Source of the DNA: Pseudomonas parasichuanensis
Lineage (GTDB): Bacteria; Pseudomonadota; Gammaproteobacteria; Pseudomonadales; Pseudomonadaceae
Direction: 5' to 3'
Length of the DNA stretch: 64,000 bases
Assembly: GCF_021601385.1 (NCBI RefSeq)
Contig: NZ_BQHO01000015.1
Location: forward strand, 58,536 to 122,535
Shown: positions 33,715-43,299 of the stretch, piece after piece
Layout of the letters: the number at the start of each line of letters is the position of its first letter
Numbering within the stretch: position 1 is the stretch's first letter
Translations under genes and position numbers: made by a program
Notes under the pieces: generated by a model
What the model was told of the DNA's origin: nothing
Databases searched by the model: none
What the model saw: the letters and a program-made list of their open reading frames with translations, nothing else

Positions 33715-36132
33715 ATGAAAGACAACCCCCGCGCCACCGGCGCCCCCACAATCATCCTGGTCGGCCTTGGCGTAATCATCGCCCTGCTCGGCCTGCTGCT
33801 GGCCGCCGGCGGCGTCAAGCTCGCCGGCCTTGGCGGTTCCTGGTACTTCCTGGTCGGCGGCCTGGCCATGGCCATCGCCGGCCTGCTCATCGCCCGCCGC
33901 AAACCCGCCGGCGCCTGGCTGTACGCCGCGTTCCTGCTGGGCACGCTGATCTGGGCCGTGGCCGACGCCGGCCTGGTGTTCTGGCCGCTGTTCTCGCGCC
34001 TGTTCATGTTCGGCGCAATCGGCATGCTGGTGGCATTGGTCTACCCACTGCTGGTACGCGCCCAAGGTGGCAGCAGCGGCCGTGGCGCCTATGGCATCGC
34101 CGGCGTACTGGCCGTGGTGCTGGCGATCGCCGCCGGCAACATGTTCGTCGCCCATCCCAGCGTCGCCCCCACCGGCAAAGGCCCGGGCCTGACCCCGGTC
34201 GAAGCTGGCAAGGAGCAAAAGGACTGGGCCCACTACGGCAATACCGAAGGCGGCAGCCGCTTCGCAGCCCTGGACCAGATCAACCGCGGCAACGTCGACA
34301 AACTGCAAGTGGCCTGGACCTACCACACCGGTGACGTGGCCATCAGCGACGGCAACGGCGCCGAAGACCAGCTCACCCCGCTGCAGGTTGGCAACAAGGT
34401 GTTCATCTGCACCCCGCACAACAACCTGATCGCCCTCGATGCCGACACCGGCAAGGAACTGTGGAAGAACGCCATCAACGCCCAGTCCAAGGTCTGGCAG
34501 CGTTGCCGTGGCATGGCCTACTTCGATGCCAGCGCGCCGATCGCCCAGCCTTCCCAGTCGGGCAGCTCGCCCATCACTGTCGCCAGCGTAGCCGCCGGTG
34601 CCAACTGCCAGCGTCGCCTGCTGACCAACACCATCGACGGCCGCCTGATTGCCGTGGACGCCGACACCGGCGAGTTCTGCCAGGGCTTCGGCAGCAACGG
34701 CCAGGTCAACCTGATGACAGGCCTGGGCAATGTGCCCGACTCGTACTACCAACTGTCTTCCGCCCCCTTGATGGCCGGCACCACCGTGGTGGTCGGCGGT
34801 CGTGTGGCCGACAACGTCCAGACCGACATGCCCGGCGGTGTGATCCGCGGTTTTGATGTGATCACCGGGGAAATGCGCTGGGCCTTCGACCCAGGCAACC
34901 CAGAAGATCGCAAAGCCCCTGAAGGCGACAGCACCTACGTGCGCAGCACCCCCAACAGCTGGGCGCCAATGTCGTACGACCCGGCCATGAACACCGTGTT
35001 CCTGCCGATGGGCTCCTCGTCCACCGACATCTACGGTGTCGAACGCAACCAGCTGGACCACACCTACGGCGCTTCGGTGCTGGCCCTGGACGCCACCACC
35101 GGTGACCAGAAGTGGGTGTACCAGACCGTGCACAACGACCTCTGGGACTTCGACCTGCCGATGCAGCCGAGCCTGATCGACTTCACCAAGGACGACGGCC
35201 AGACCGTGCCTGCGGTGGTGATCGGCACCAAGGCCGGGCAGATCTACGTGCTCGACCGCGCCACCGGCAAACCGCTGACTCAAGTCGATGAAGTGCCGGT
35301 CAAGCCGAGCAACATCCCCAACGAGCCGTACTCGCCGACCCAGCCAAAATCCGTAGGCATGCCGCAGATCGGCGCGCAGACCCTGACCGAGTCGGACATG
35401 TGGGGCGCCACCCCGTTCGACCAGCTGCTGTGCCGCATCGACTTCAAGAAGATGCGCTACGACGGCCTGTACACCGCGCCCGGCACCGACCTGTCGCTGA
35501 GCTTCCCGGGTTCGCTCGGTGGCATGAACTGGGGCAGCCTCTCGACCGACCCGGTACACGGCTTCATCTTCGTCAACGACATGCGCCTGGGCCTGTGGAT
35601 CCAGATGATTCCGTCGCAGAACACCGGCAAGGCGGCAGGCGGTGGCGAAGCGCTGAACACCGGCATGGGCGCCGTGCCGCTCAAGGGCACTCCGTATGCG
35701 GTGAACAAGAACCGCTTCCTGTCGGTGGCCGGCATCCCTTGCCAGGCACCGCCGTTCGGCACCCTGACCGCGATCGACATGAAGACCCGGCAGATTGCCT
35801 GGCAAGTGCCGGTCGGTACTGTCGAGGACACCGGCCCCCTGGGTATCCGCATGCACCTGCCGATCAAGATCGGCCTGCCGACCCTGGGCGGCACCCTGTC
35901 GACCCAGGGTGGCCTGCTGTTCATCGCCGGCACCCAGGATTTCTACCTGCGCGCCTATGACAGCAGCAACGGCAACGAAGTCTGGAAAGCCCGCCTGCCA
36001 GTGGGCAGCCAGGGCGGCCCGATGACCTACGTTTCGCCCAAGACCGGCAAGCAGTACGTGGTGGTCACCGCCGGCGGCGCGCGCCAGTCGACCGACCGTG
36101 GCGACTACGTGATTTCGTACGCCCTGCCGTAA
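33715..36132 (+). CDS. gcd: Membrane-bound PQQ-dependent glucose dehydrogenase
   Basis: The 805-residue quinoprotein oxidises glucose to gluconolactone in the periplasm and passes electrons to ubiquinone. Five transmembrane helices (residues 10-150) anchor an eight-bladed propeller that starts near WAHYGNTEGGSRFAALDQIN. Propeller signatures such as VYQTVHNDLWDFDLPMQP (catalytic Asp region) and LSTQGGLLFIAGTQDFYLRAYD are present. The glucose/quinate/shikimate family has several members; length, neighbouring oprB and overall sequence favour glucose. A REP pair and then an OprB porin gene follow. Confidence 0.93.
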   Translation: MKDNPRATGAPTIILVGLGVIIALLGLLLAAGGVKLAGLGGSWYFLVGGLAMAIAGLLIARRKPAGAWLYAAFLLGTLIWAVADAGLVFWPLFSRLFMFGAIGMLVALVYPLLVRAQGGSSGRGAYGIAGVLAVVLAIAAGNMFVAHPSVAPTGKGPGLTPVEAGKEQKDWAHYGNTEGGSRFAALDQINRGNVDKLQVAWTYHTGDVAISDGNGAEDQLTPLQVGNKVFICTPHNNLIALDADTGKELWKNAINAQSKVWQRCRGMAYFDASAPIAQPSQSGSSPITVASVAAGANCQRRLLTNTIDGRLIAVDADTGEFCQGFGSNGQVNLMTGLGNVPDSYYQLSSAPLMAGTTVVVGGRVADNVQTDMPGGVIRGFDVITGEMRWAFDPGNPEDRKAPEGDSTYVRSTPNSWAPMSYDPAMNTVFLPMGSSSTDIYGVERNQLDHTYGASVLALDATTGDQKWVYQTVHNDLWDFDLPMQPSLIDFTKDDGQTVPAVVIGTKAGQIYVLDRATGKPLTQVDEVPVKPSNIPNEPYSPTQPKSVGMPQIGAQTLTESDMWGATPFDQLLCRIDFKKMRYDGLYTAPGTDLSLSFPGSLGGMNWGSLSTDPVHGFIFVNDMRLGLWIQMIPSQNTGKAAGGGEALNTGMGAVPLKGTPYAVNKNRFLSVAGIPCQAPPFGTLTAIDMKTRQIAWQVPVGTVEDTGPLGIRMHLPIKIGLPTLGGTLSTQGGLLFIAGTQDFYLRAYDSSNGNEVWKARLPVGSQGGPMTYVSPKTGKQYVVVTAGGARQSTDRGDYVISYALP

Positions 36133-36146
36133 ACCGCGTTGCCAGC

Positions 36147-36209
36147 TTCGCGGGTGAACCCGCTCCCACAGGATTCAGCAACGCCTGTGGGAGCGGGTTC
36201 ACCTGCGAA
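36147..36209. repeat. REP pair (family B) between gcd and oprB
   Basis: TTCGCGGGTGAACCCGCTCCCACAGG and its inverted copy enclose a short centre of about 11 nt. The two genes read in the same direction, so the hairpin may uncouple or differentially stabilise their messages. Confidence 0.88.
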
Positions 36210-36239
36210 AGGGCCCTGAAAGACAACCGAGATACCGAA

Positions 36240-37502
36240 ATGTACCCCGCTATTCGCCACACCCCCACTGCCCTGCTGCTGGCCCTGGCCAGCACCACCG
36301 CCCTCGCCGACAGCGACCTGCTCACCCGCAACACCCTGACCGGCGACTGGGGCGGCCTGCGCCACCAACTCGAAGAAGACGGCGTCAAGTTCACCGGCGA
36401 CTACAGCGGCGAAACCGCCTACAACGCCCACGGTGGCTTGCACCGTTCGGCGCGCTACTCGCAGAACGTCAAGCTCGGCGTGCAATTCGACCTGGCGAAG
36501 CTGTACAGCCTGGACGGCAAGGTCCAGCTGACCATCAACGACCGCCGCGGCAACAGCGCCTCGGAAGACCTGGTGGGCAACCGCCTGCCCATCCAGGAGA
36601 ACTACGGCGGCCTGTACACCCGCCTGACCGAACTGAGCTACGAGCGCAATTTCACCCCGGCGCTCAACGTCAAGCTCGGCTACATGGCCATGGGCAACGA
36701 CCTGGGTGGCCTGGACAGCGGCATCCTGTGCAACTTCATGAACGCCGGCTTCTGCGGCCACCCGCTGAACATGTCCGGCGGCAGCGGCTGGACCAACTAC
36801 CCCAACGCCCACCTGGGCGCGCGGGTCAAATACGACCTGTCGTCGGCCTGGCAGCTGCGGGTGGCTGCGTTCAACGTCGACCCCGAAAGCAACGGCAATT
36901 CCAGCCGCGCCTGGCACCTGGGGCCCAAGCACACCACCGGCACGGTGGTTCCGGTGGAGCTGGTGTACAAGCTGCAGGGCGAGCTGCCGGGCGAGTACAA
37001 GCTGGGCTACTACTACGACAGCTCCGATGTGAAGCGCATTGGCAGCAGCAAGGAAGTGTCGGGGCGCGGCGGCCATTACCTGCTGATCGACCAGGCCGTA
37101 TGGAACGACCCTGCTTCGCCGGGCCGCAGCCTGCACGCCTTCGGCCAGTACTCGGCATCGAGCAAGGCGGCCTCGCCTTTCACCAAGTGGTATGGCACCG
37201 GCGTGGTGCTGTACAAGCCGTTCGAAGGCCGCCCGAAGGATACCGTGGCGCTGGGGTATGGCCGTGCGGTGCCGAACCCGCGTAGCCGGGATGTGCTCGA
37301 AGACGCTGCGTTCGATGCCGGTCAGGGCTTCCCCAACCTGGACAGTGCCGAGCAGTTGATCGAACTGAGCTATGGCTACCAGGCCACGCCTTGGCTCAAC
37401 CTGCGGCCGGATGTGCAGTACATCGTCGAGCCGGGGGCGTTTTCCGGGAAAGCTATCGATAACGCGCTGGTGGTGGGCCTCCAGGTCAAGGCGACCTTCT
37501 GA
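36240..37502 (+). CDS. oprB: Carbohydrate-selective porin OprB
   Basis: The 420-residue outer-membrane protein has a signal peptide (cleaved after TALA, residue 23) and begins LLTRNTLTGDWGGLRHQLEEDGVKFTGDYSGE, the typical OprB opening. The rest has barrel periodicity and ends in a terminal Phe (VKATF). It admits glucose and related sugars and lies 107 bp downstream of gcd, matching a periplasmic sugar-oxidation route. It may be co-transcribed despite the REP between them. Confidence 0.93.
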   Translation: MYPAIRHTPTALLLALASTTALADSDLLTRNTLTGDWGGLRHQLEEDGVKFTGDYSGETAYNAHGGLHRSARYSQNVKLGVQFDLAKLYSLDGKVQLTINDRRGNSASEDLVGNRLPIQENYGGLYTRLTELSYERNFTPALNVKLGYMAMGNDLGGLDSGILCNFMNAGFCGHPLNMSGGSGWTNYPNAHLGARVKYDLSSAWQLRVAAFNVDPESNGNSSRAWHLGPKHTTGTVVPVELVYKLQGELPGEYKLGYYYDSSDVKRIGSSKEVSGRGGHYLLIDQAVWNDPASPGRSLHAFGQYSASSKAASPFTKWYGTGVVLYKPFEGRPKDTVALGYGRAVPNPRSRDVLEDAAFDAGQGFPNLDSAEQLIELSYGYQATPWLNLRPDVQYIVEPGAFSGKAIDNALVVGLQVKATF

Positions 37503-37546
37503 CGTTCAGGGGTCATACATGGGAGCAGCCGTCTTGCGCTGCTTTT

Positions 37547-37617
37547 CTGTAGGAGCGGCCTTGTGCCGCGAATGGGCTGCTGTGCAGCCCATTCGCGGCA
37601 CAAGGCCGCTCCTACAG
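37547..37617. repeat. REP pair (family A, tight inverted)
   Basis: A nearly perfect inverted repeat of CTGTAGGAGCGGCCTTGTGC... with arms extending through the GGGCTGC palindrome, loop of a few bases. It separates the convergent oprB and M20 deacylase genes. Confidence 0.92.
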
Positions 37618-37661
37618 TAGACGTGCGAACCATAAAGTAGGCTTGCCCCGCGACCTGCTCA

Positions 37662-38822
37662 TCAAGCCGTGCGCAAATACTCCACCAACCTGATCAGCAT
37701 CGCATCACACCCATGCAACTGCTCCACGCTGACGAACTCATCCGGCTTGTGCCCCTGGTCCATGCTCCCTGGCCCACATACCACGGTAGGGATGCCGGCC
37801 TGGTCGAACAGACCACCCTCGGTGCCGAACGCCACCGTACCGAAGTCATCAGACCCACTGAGCAGCGCCACCAGCCGCGCCGCCTCGCTGTCGGCCGGCG
37901 TCGCCAACCCCGGATACGCGCTCAACGGCTTCAGGCGAATGTCACTGCCGGCACTCACCGCCCGCATGCGCGGCAACAACACGGCCTCGGCATAGGTCTG
38001 CAAACGGTCAGCCACTGCCTGCGCCTCGAACCCCGGCAAGGCCCGCACCTCGAAATCGAATTCGCACTCCTCGGGCACGATGTTCAACGCCCGACCGCCC
38101 TTGATCACCCCGGTCTGTACCGTGGAGAACGGCGGGTCGAAGCGCTCGTCATGCTGCTCGGGCCGCGCCAGCTCGTCACCGATTTCACCCAGCTTGCCGA
38201 TCAGCCGCGCGGCATACTCGATCGCATTGACCCCATAGGGCGCATACGCCGAATGGCAGGCCGCGCCATGCACCTGGCAACGCATGGCCAGCTTGCCCTT
38301 GTGGCCCAGCACCGGCTTGAGCTCGGTGGGCTCGCCAATCAGGCACAGCCGCGGCTTGTGTGGCCGCTGCTGCAGTGCCTCGAGCATCGAGCGCACGCCC
38401 AGGCAACCGACTTCCTCGTCATAGGAGAACGCCAGGTGCACCGGCAGCTTCAACGGTTGCGCCAGGAAGGCCGGTACCGCCGCCAACACCGAAGCGATGT
38501 AGCCCTTCATGTCGGCGGTGCCGCGACCATACAGCCGGCCATCACGCTCGGTCAGCTGAAAGGGCTCGACGGTCCACGCCTGGCCGTCCACCGGCACCAC
38601 GTCGGTGTGCCCGGACAACACCACGCCGCCGCGATCGGTCGGGCCAATAGTGGCGAACAGGTTGGCCTTGGTGCCCTCCTCATTGAGGAACAGCTCGCTG
38701 TCGACCCCAAGCCCGGCCAAATAGTCGCGGATAAAACCGATCAGCTCCAGGTTCGAATCACGGCTGACGGTGGCGAACCCCACCAGCCGCGCCAGCAAGG
38801 CCTGGCTGGACGACTCATTCAT
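37662..38822 (-). CDS. M20 family deacylase (ArgE-like acetylornithine deacetylase)
   Basis: The 386-residue metallohydrolase matches ArgE in length and motifs: LSGHTDVVPVDG and RGTADMKG (metal ligands His, Asp), the catalytic Glu pair in SYDEEVGCLG, and LIGEPTELKP. It hydrolyses N-acyl amino acids such as N2-acetylornithine. Its context argues for a catabolic rather than a biosynthetic role: it overlaps by 8 bp the upstream DUF1028 gene and faces a flavin monooxygenase-Rid unit. The housekeeping arginine argE is usually elsewhere in Pseudomonas. I therefore leave the symbol open. Confidence 0.85.
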   Translation of the reverse strand: MNESSSQALLARLVGFATVSRDSNLELIGFIRDYLAGLGVDSELFLNEEGTKANLFATIGPTDRGGVVLSGHTDVVPVDGQAWTVEPFQLTERDGRLYGRGTADMKGYIASVLAAVPAFLAQPLKLPVHLAFSYDEEVGCLGVRSMLEALQQRPHKPRLCLIGEPTELKPVLGHKGKLAMRCQVHGAACHSAYAPYGVNAIEYAARLIGKLGEIGDELARPEQHDERFDPPFSTVQTGVIKGGRALNIVPEECEFDFEVRALPGFEAQAVADRLQTYAEAVLLPRMRAVSAGSDIRLKPLSAYPGLATPADSEAARLVALLSGSDDFGTVAFGTEGGLFDQAGIPTVVCGPGSMDQGHKPDEFVSVEQLHGCDAMLIRLVEYLRTA

Positions 38823-39492
38823 CGCCCGGCACTCCGTAGCTCGGCGCAACGGTGGGGTTGAGTGCGCGGGTCACGTAGTCCTGCATCTGCGGGCGATAGG
38901 CCTGCCACAGCTGGTCCAGCTCGCCGATCGGGTCCTGCTCGGCCCAGTCCACGCGCAGATCAACCAGTGGCCAGGTCAGCTCGCCGGCAATCTTCAGCGC
39001 CGCCGAATGCACAGGCCCCGCCTCGCCTCCGGCGGCCATGGCCGCGTGCATCGCTGCCAGCAGGCGGTCAGCCAGGTGGCCGCCGGCCTGTTCAAAGGCG
39101 ACGACCATTGCCTCGATCACGGCCTGGGACGACAACAGGTTGCCCGCCGCCGCGCATTGTTCACCGGCTACCGCGTTGTGCACGCCCAGGGCCTCCTTGC
39201 CGGTGAACAGCGCCACCTGGCCTTGGCTGTCGATCACCGTGACCTGGCGGAACTCGCTCCAGCCGTTGGCGCTGAGCACCTGGTCCAGCACGGCGGCAGG
39301 TGGTAGCTGGCCCTGTTCGAGGGCATCGAGGATCTGCGGGCCGAGCGCAGGCAAGGTGATGTTCTGGGTCGCGACTGCGCCCACACCGGCACGCACCCAG
39401 GGGCAGCGCGCGCCCACGGCGATGCTCGACGAACTGATGGCGATGCCGACCTGGCCGGTGTCCTGGCAGCGGCCAATGATGGAAAAGGTCAT
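38815..39492 (-). CDS. DUF1028 family protein (Ntn-hydrolase-like)
   Basis: The 225-residue protein begins MTFSIIGRCQDTGQVGIAISSSSIAVGARCPWVRAGVGAVATQ with the DUF1028 pattern, and contains SANGWSEFRQVTVIDSQGQVALFTG. DUF1028 proteins have a proteasome-like Ntn fold and often co-occur with peptidases and amidohydrolases; no reaction is established. It is the first gene of a unit with the M20 deacylase and is divergent from the monooxygenase. A hydrolytic role on an amide substrate is plausible (inference). Confidence 0.85.
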   Translation of the reverse strand: MTFSIIGRCQDTGQVGIAISSSSIAVGARCPWVRAGVGAVATQNITLPALGPQILDALEQGQLPPAAVLDQVLSANGWSEFRQVTVIDSQGQVALFTGKEALGVHNAVAGEQCAAAGNLLSSQAVIEAMVVAFEQAGGHLADRLLAAMHAAMAAGGEAGPVHSAALKIAGELTWPLVDLRVDWAEQDPIGELDQLWQAYRPQMQDYVTRALNPTVAPSYGVPGDE

Positions 39493-39751
39493 GGGTGCAG
39501 CTCCTGTCTGGGTTTGCCTGCATTCTCGGCAAGCCCTGGCAGGTGCGAAACGAGCATTTTCTTAGGTATTGCACAGGAAAAAACTATCGAAGGACCGTTG
39601 TAGGAGCGGCCCAGCACCCCTTCGCCAATTTATCGGCAAGCCCCAGCTAAATACTATTTTCGCGATTTACCCACCATCCCTAGTCTGGCCCCAGGCAACG
39701 GCGGTCCTCCCAACCGACCTCAACAACAACCGCCTGAACAAGGGCTCGGAC
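39493..39751. promoter_or_regulatory. Divergent promoter region, DUF1028 unit / monooxygenase unit
   Basis: The 259-bp gap between two divergent units must hold both promoters. A broken family A REP copy (TGTAGGAGCGGCC only, near 39599) lies in the middle. LysR-type sites cannot be assigned by eye; the LysR gene at 41605 is the obvious candidate regulator. Confidence 0.45.
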
Positions 39752-41068
39752 ATGACACTGAACAATTACCAAATCGACACCCTCGTGGTCGGCGCCGGCC
39801 AGGCCGGCGTGGCCATGAGTGAACACCTGAGCAAGCTTGGCGTGCCGCACCTGGTGCTGGAGCGCAACCGCATCGCCGAGGCCTGGCGCACCGGCCGCTG
39901 GGACTCGCTGGTGGCCAACGGGCCAGTCTGGCACGACCGCTTCCCGGGCCTGGAGTTCGACCTCGACGCCGATGCCTTCGCCGGCAAGGATCAGGTCGCC
40001 GACTACTTCGAGCAGTACGTACGCAAGTACAACCTGCCGGTACGCACCGGCGTGGAAGTGAAGCAAGTAACGCGCAACGCCGACCGCCCGGGCTTCACCA
40101 TCGAAACCAACCAAGGCGTGATCCACGCCAACCGCGTGGTGGCCGCCACCGGCCCGTTCCAGAAGCCAGTGATTCCGGCCATCGCGCCAAAGGATGAACG
40201 CCTGCACCAGATCCACTCGGCCGCCTACTTCAACCCCGAGCAACTGCCCGAAGGCGCGGTGCTGGTGGTCGGCGCCGGCTCCTCGGGCGTGCAGATCGCC
40301 GAAGAACTGATGCGCGCCGGGCGTCAGGTCTACCTGTCGGTGGGCGCCCACGACCGCCCGCCGCGCAGCTACCGCAACCGCGACTTCTGCTGGTGGCTGG
40401 GCGTGCTCGGTGAGTGGGACGCGGAAATCGCCAAGCCCGGCCGCGAACACGTGACCATCGCCGTGTCCGGCGCCCGTGGCGGCCACACCGTTGACTTCCG
40501 CGCCCTCGCCCACCAGGGCATGACCCTGGTCGGCCTGACCCAGTCGTTCGAAGGTGGCGTGGCGCGCTTCCAGGACAACCTGGCCGACAACATCAACCGT
40601 GGCGACGAAAACTACCTGGCCCTGCTGGACGCCGCCGACGCCTACATCGAGCGCAACGGCCTCGACCTGCCGCTGGAGCCCGAAGCCCGCAAGCGCCTGC
40701 CCGACCCGGACTGCGTCAGCAACCCGCTGCGCGAACTGGACCTGGCCAAGGCCAATGTCACCAGCATCATCTGGGCCACCGGTTATGGCGTGGACTTCAG
40801 CTGGCTGCAGGTGGACGCCTTCGACGCCAACGGCAAGCCCCAGCACCAGCGCGGCGTATCGAAAGAGCCGGGCGTGTACTTCCTTGGCCTGCCCTGGCTG
40901 TCGCGCCGTGGCTCGTCGTTCATCTGGGGCGTATGGCACGACGCCAAGCACGTCGCCGGCCATATCGCCACCCAACGCACCTACCTGGCCTACCGCGATC
41001 GCGACCAGCGCGCCGCGCAAGAGCAGGACACCTCGATCAACAACGTCAGCACCCTCGGAGCCCACTGA
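39752..41068 (+). CDS. Flavin-containing monooxygenase (CzcO/FMO-like)
   Basis: The 438-residue protein has an N-terminal FAD motif DTLVVGAGQAGVAMSEHL (GxGxxG), a second Rossmann motif VLVVGAGSSGVQIAEEL for NADPH (around residue 165), and the FMO-type ATG motif WATGYGVDFSW. It probably N- or S-oxygenates, or carries out Baeyer-Villiger oxidation of, a small molecule. The start is the ATG at 39752; the upstream open frame runs through repetitive intergenic DNA. It is followed with a one-base overlap by a Rid family gene. Confidence 0.87.
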   Translation: MTLNNYQIDTLVVGAGQAGVAMSEHLSKLGVPHLVLERNRIAEAWRTGRWDSLVANGPVWHDRFPGLEFDLDADAFAGKDQVADYFEQYVRKYNLPVRTGVEVKQVTRNADRPGFTIETNQGVIHANRVVAATGPFQKPVIPAIAPKDERLHQIHSAAYFNPEQLPEGAVLVVGAGSSGVQIAEELMRAGRQVYLSVGAHDRPPRSYRNRDFCWWLGVLGEWDAEIAKPGREHVTIAVSGARGGHTVDFRALAHQGMTLVGLTQSFEGGVARFQDNLADNINRGDENYLALLDAADAYIERNGLDLPLEPEARKRLPDPDCVSNPLRELDLAKANVTSIIWATGYGVDFSWLQVDAFDANGKPQHQRGVSKEPGVYFLGLPWLSRRGSSFIWGVWHDAKHVAGHIATQRTYLAYRDRDQRAAQEQDTSINNVSTLGAH

Positions 41069-41484
41069 TGCCAACCCATACCCGCATCCGCATGTTCAAC
41101 ACCAAGGTCACCTACCCTAACCAGACCCTGGACAACGACCTGTGCCAGGCGGTCCGCGCCGGTAACACCATCTACGTGCGCGGCCAGGTCGGCACCGACT
41201 TCGAAGGCCGGCTGGTCGGCCTGGGCGACCCACGGGCCCAGGCCGAGCAGGCGATGAAGAACGTCAAGCAGCTGCTTGAAGAGGCCGGCTCGGACCTGTC
41301 GCACATCGTCAAGACCACTACCTACATCACCGACCCACGCTTCCGCGAGCCGGTGTACAAGGAGGTTGGCAAGTGGCTCAAGGGCGTGTTCCCGATTTCC
41401 ACCGGGCTGGTGGTGGCGGGCCTGGCCCAGGCTGAATGGCTGATGGAGATCGATGTGATTGCGGTGGTGCCGGATCAGGTTTGA
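41068..41484 (+). CDS. Rid (YjgF/YER057c/UK114) family protein
   Basis: The 138-residue protein has the Rid fold: VRAGNTIYVRGQVGTDFEG, AQAEQAMKNVKQLLEEAGS, VKTTTYITDPRF and STGLVVAGLAQAEWLMEIDVIAVV. The position of RidA Arg105, essential for enamine/imine hydrolysis, reads PIST rather than PARS, so the protein belongs to the Rid groups without that Arg. The start overlaps the monooxygenase stop (TGATG). It probably processes an intermediate of the monooxygenase pathway; the reaction is unknown. Confidence 0.88.
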   Translation: MPTHTRIRMFNTKVTYPNQTLDNDLCQAVRAGNTIYVRGQVGTDFEGRLVGLGDPRAQAEQAMKNVKQLLEEAGSDLSHIVKTTTYITDPRFREPVYKEVGKWLKGVFPISTGLVVAGLAQAEWLMEIDVIAVVPDQV

Positions 41485-41520
41485 TCCTTTGACAATGTCG
41501 GGGGCGCTTTGCGCCCCTTT

Positions 41521-41597
41521 CGCGGGCAAGCCCGCTCCCACAGGTAGGGCGCAGCCTTCGGGTTTGGCGCCATCCTGTGGGAGCGGGCTTGCCCGCG
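41521..41597. repeat. REP pair (family B, inverted)
   Basis: CGCGGGCAAGCCCGCTCCCACAGG at 41521-41544 and its exact reverse complement at 41574-41597 form 24-bp arms. The pair lies between the convergent Rid and LysR genes. Confidence 0.92.
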
Positions 41598-41604
41598 AAG
41601 CGTT

Positions 41605-42510
41605 TTAGAGCTTGGCCAGCTCTTCCCGGCAAAACTCCACGAACAGCTGCGCCGGCTTGGTCAACTGCACCCGTTTCAGGTGCGCCGCGGCCAGCCCCGA
41701 CAGTGTCACCGGCTCGGCGATGTCCAGCATCACCAGGCGCTGACCGTCGTAGGTGAACTCGGTATGCGGCCGGGTCACCAGCAGCGAAAAACCGAAGCCC
41801 TGCCCCACCATCCCACGCACCATCTCGATCGACGGCGAACTGAAGACGATGTTCGGGGTAAGCCCCAGTTCGTTGAACAGGCTGACGAAGTAGGTACGGC
41901 TGGGCGCCACGTCGAGCAGGATCATCGGCTCCGGGCACAGGTCGCGCAGCGACACCTGGGCCTGGCTGGCAAAACGGTGTTTCTCCGGCAACAGCACGTA
42001 GGGTTTCTGCGGCGGCATCAGCGGCTCGGCTTCGATGGTGCCGTCCAGGTCATGGTCGTAGAGAAACGCCAGGTCGAAGGTGCCGGCGGTCAGGCCCTGG
42101 ATCAGCTCCTGCTGCTCGCCGTCGCGCAGGCGGATGTCCACCCCGGGGTAACGCGCGCGAAAACCGGCGATCAGCCGTGGCAGGTACAGCGGCGCCACCG
42201 TCTCGAAACAGCCGATGTCGATGTGCCCGGCCACCGTGTCGTTGTCGGCCAGGGCGTTCTGCTCGAATTCATGGGCCATCTGCAGCAAGGCCCGGGTTTT
42301 GGCGTAGAAGCGCTTGCCGCTGGGGGTCAGCGACACGCCTTGGGCGTGGTGGCGGATGAACAGCTGCACGCCAAAGCTCTCTTCCAGGCTCTTGATCGCC
42401 GTGGAGATGGACGGTTGGGCGATATAGAGCTGACGCGAGGCTTCGGCGACGCTGCCGGCCTCCACCGTGGTGACGAAATACTTGAGTTGACGCAAGGTAT
42501 AGGCGGCCAT
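41605..42510 (-). CDS. LysR family transcriptional regulator
   Basis: The 301-residue LysR protein starts MAAYTLRQLKYFVTTVEAGSVAEASRQLY, with the helix-turn-helix at about 17-60 (QPSISTAIKSLEESFG) and an effector domain after residue 90. The start is chosen 47 codons inside the open frame because GAGGTG stands upstream and the family begins here. It faces the monooxygenase-Rid unit and is the best candidate to regulate both divergent units. Confidence 0.92.
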   Translation of the reverse strand: MAAYTLRQLKYFVTTVEAGSVAEASRQLYIAQPSISTAIKSLEESFGVQLFIRHHAQGVSLTPSGKRFYAKTRALLQMAHEFEQNALADNDTVAGHIDIGCFETVAPLYLPRLIAGFRARYPGVDIRLRDGEQQELIQGLTAGTFDLAFLYDHDLDGTIEAEPLMPPQKPYVLLPEKHRFASQAQVSLRDLCPEPMILLDVAPSRTYFVSLFNELGLTPNIVFSSPSIEMVRGMVGQGFGFSLLVTRPHTEFTYDGQRLVMLDIAEPVTLSGLAAAHLKRVQLTKPAQLFVEFCREELAKL

Positions 42511-42632
42511 GGGCACCTCTGTGGCGCCGTGAACGGCGCGCGGGAATTTTTCCCACAAGCTTACCCCGGAGGCGGCCTGCCGGGCGCTGCGCGCATGCAA
42601 GGATTTGCCTGGGGGTTGAGCATATTTTGCGT

Positions 42633-42654
42633 GGCGTGCCCCGCGGGGCACGCC
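42633..42654 (-). terminator. GC-rich palindrome after ureG
   Basis: A perfect 22-bp palindrome, GGCGTGCCCC-GC-GGGGCACGCC, lies 10 bp beyond the ureG stop on the minus strand. It likely ends the urease message, although only a short mixed A/T stretch follows. Confidence 0.5.
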
Positions 42655-42664
42655 GGTTCAACGC

Positions 42665-43288
<624 letters not shown>

Positions 43289-43299
43289 CTAGGCAGTCC

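Noticed and set aside
33670-35856. Long minus-strand open frame opposite gcd
   Set aside because: It is a His/Val/Gly-rich antisense shadow; the plus strand encodes a complete PQQ dehydrogenase.
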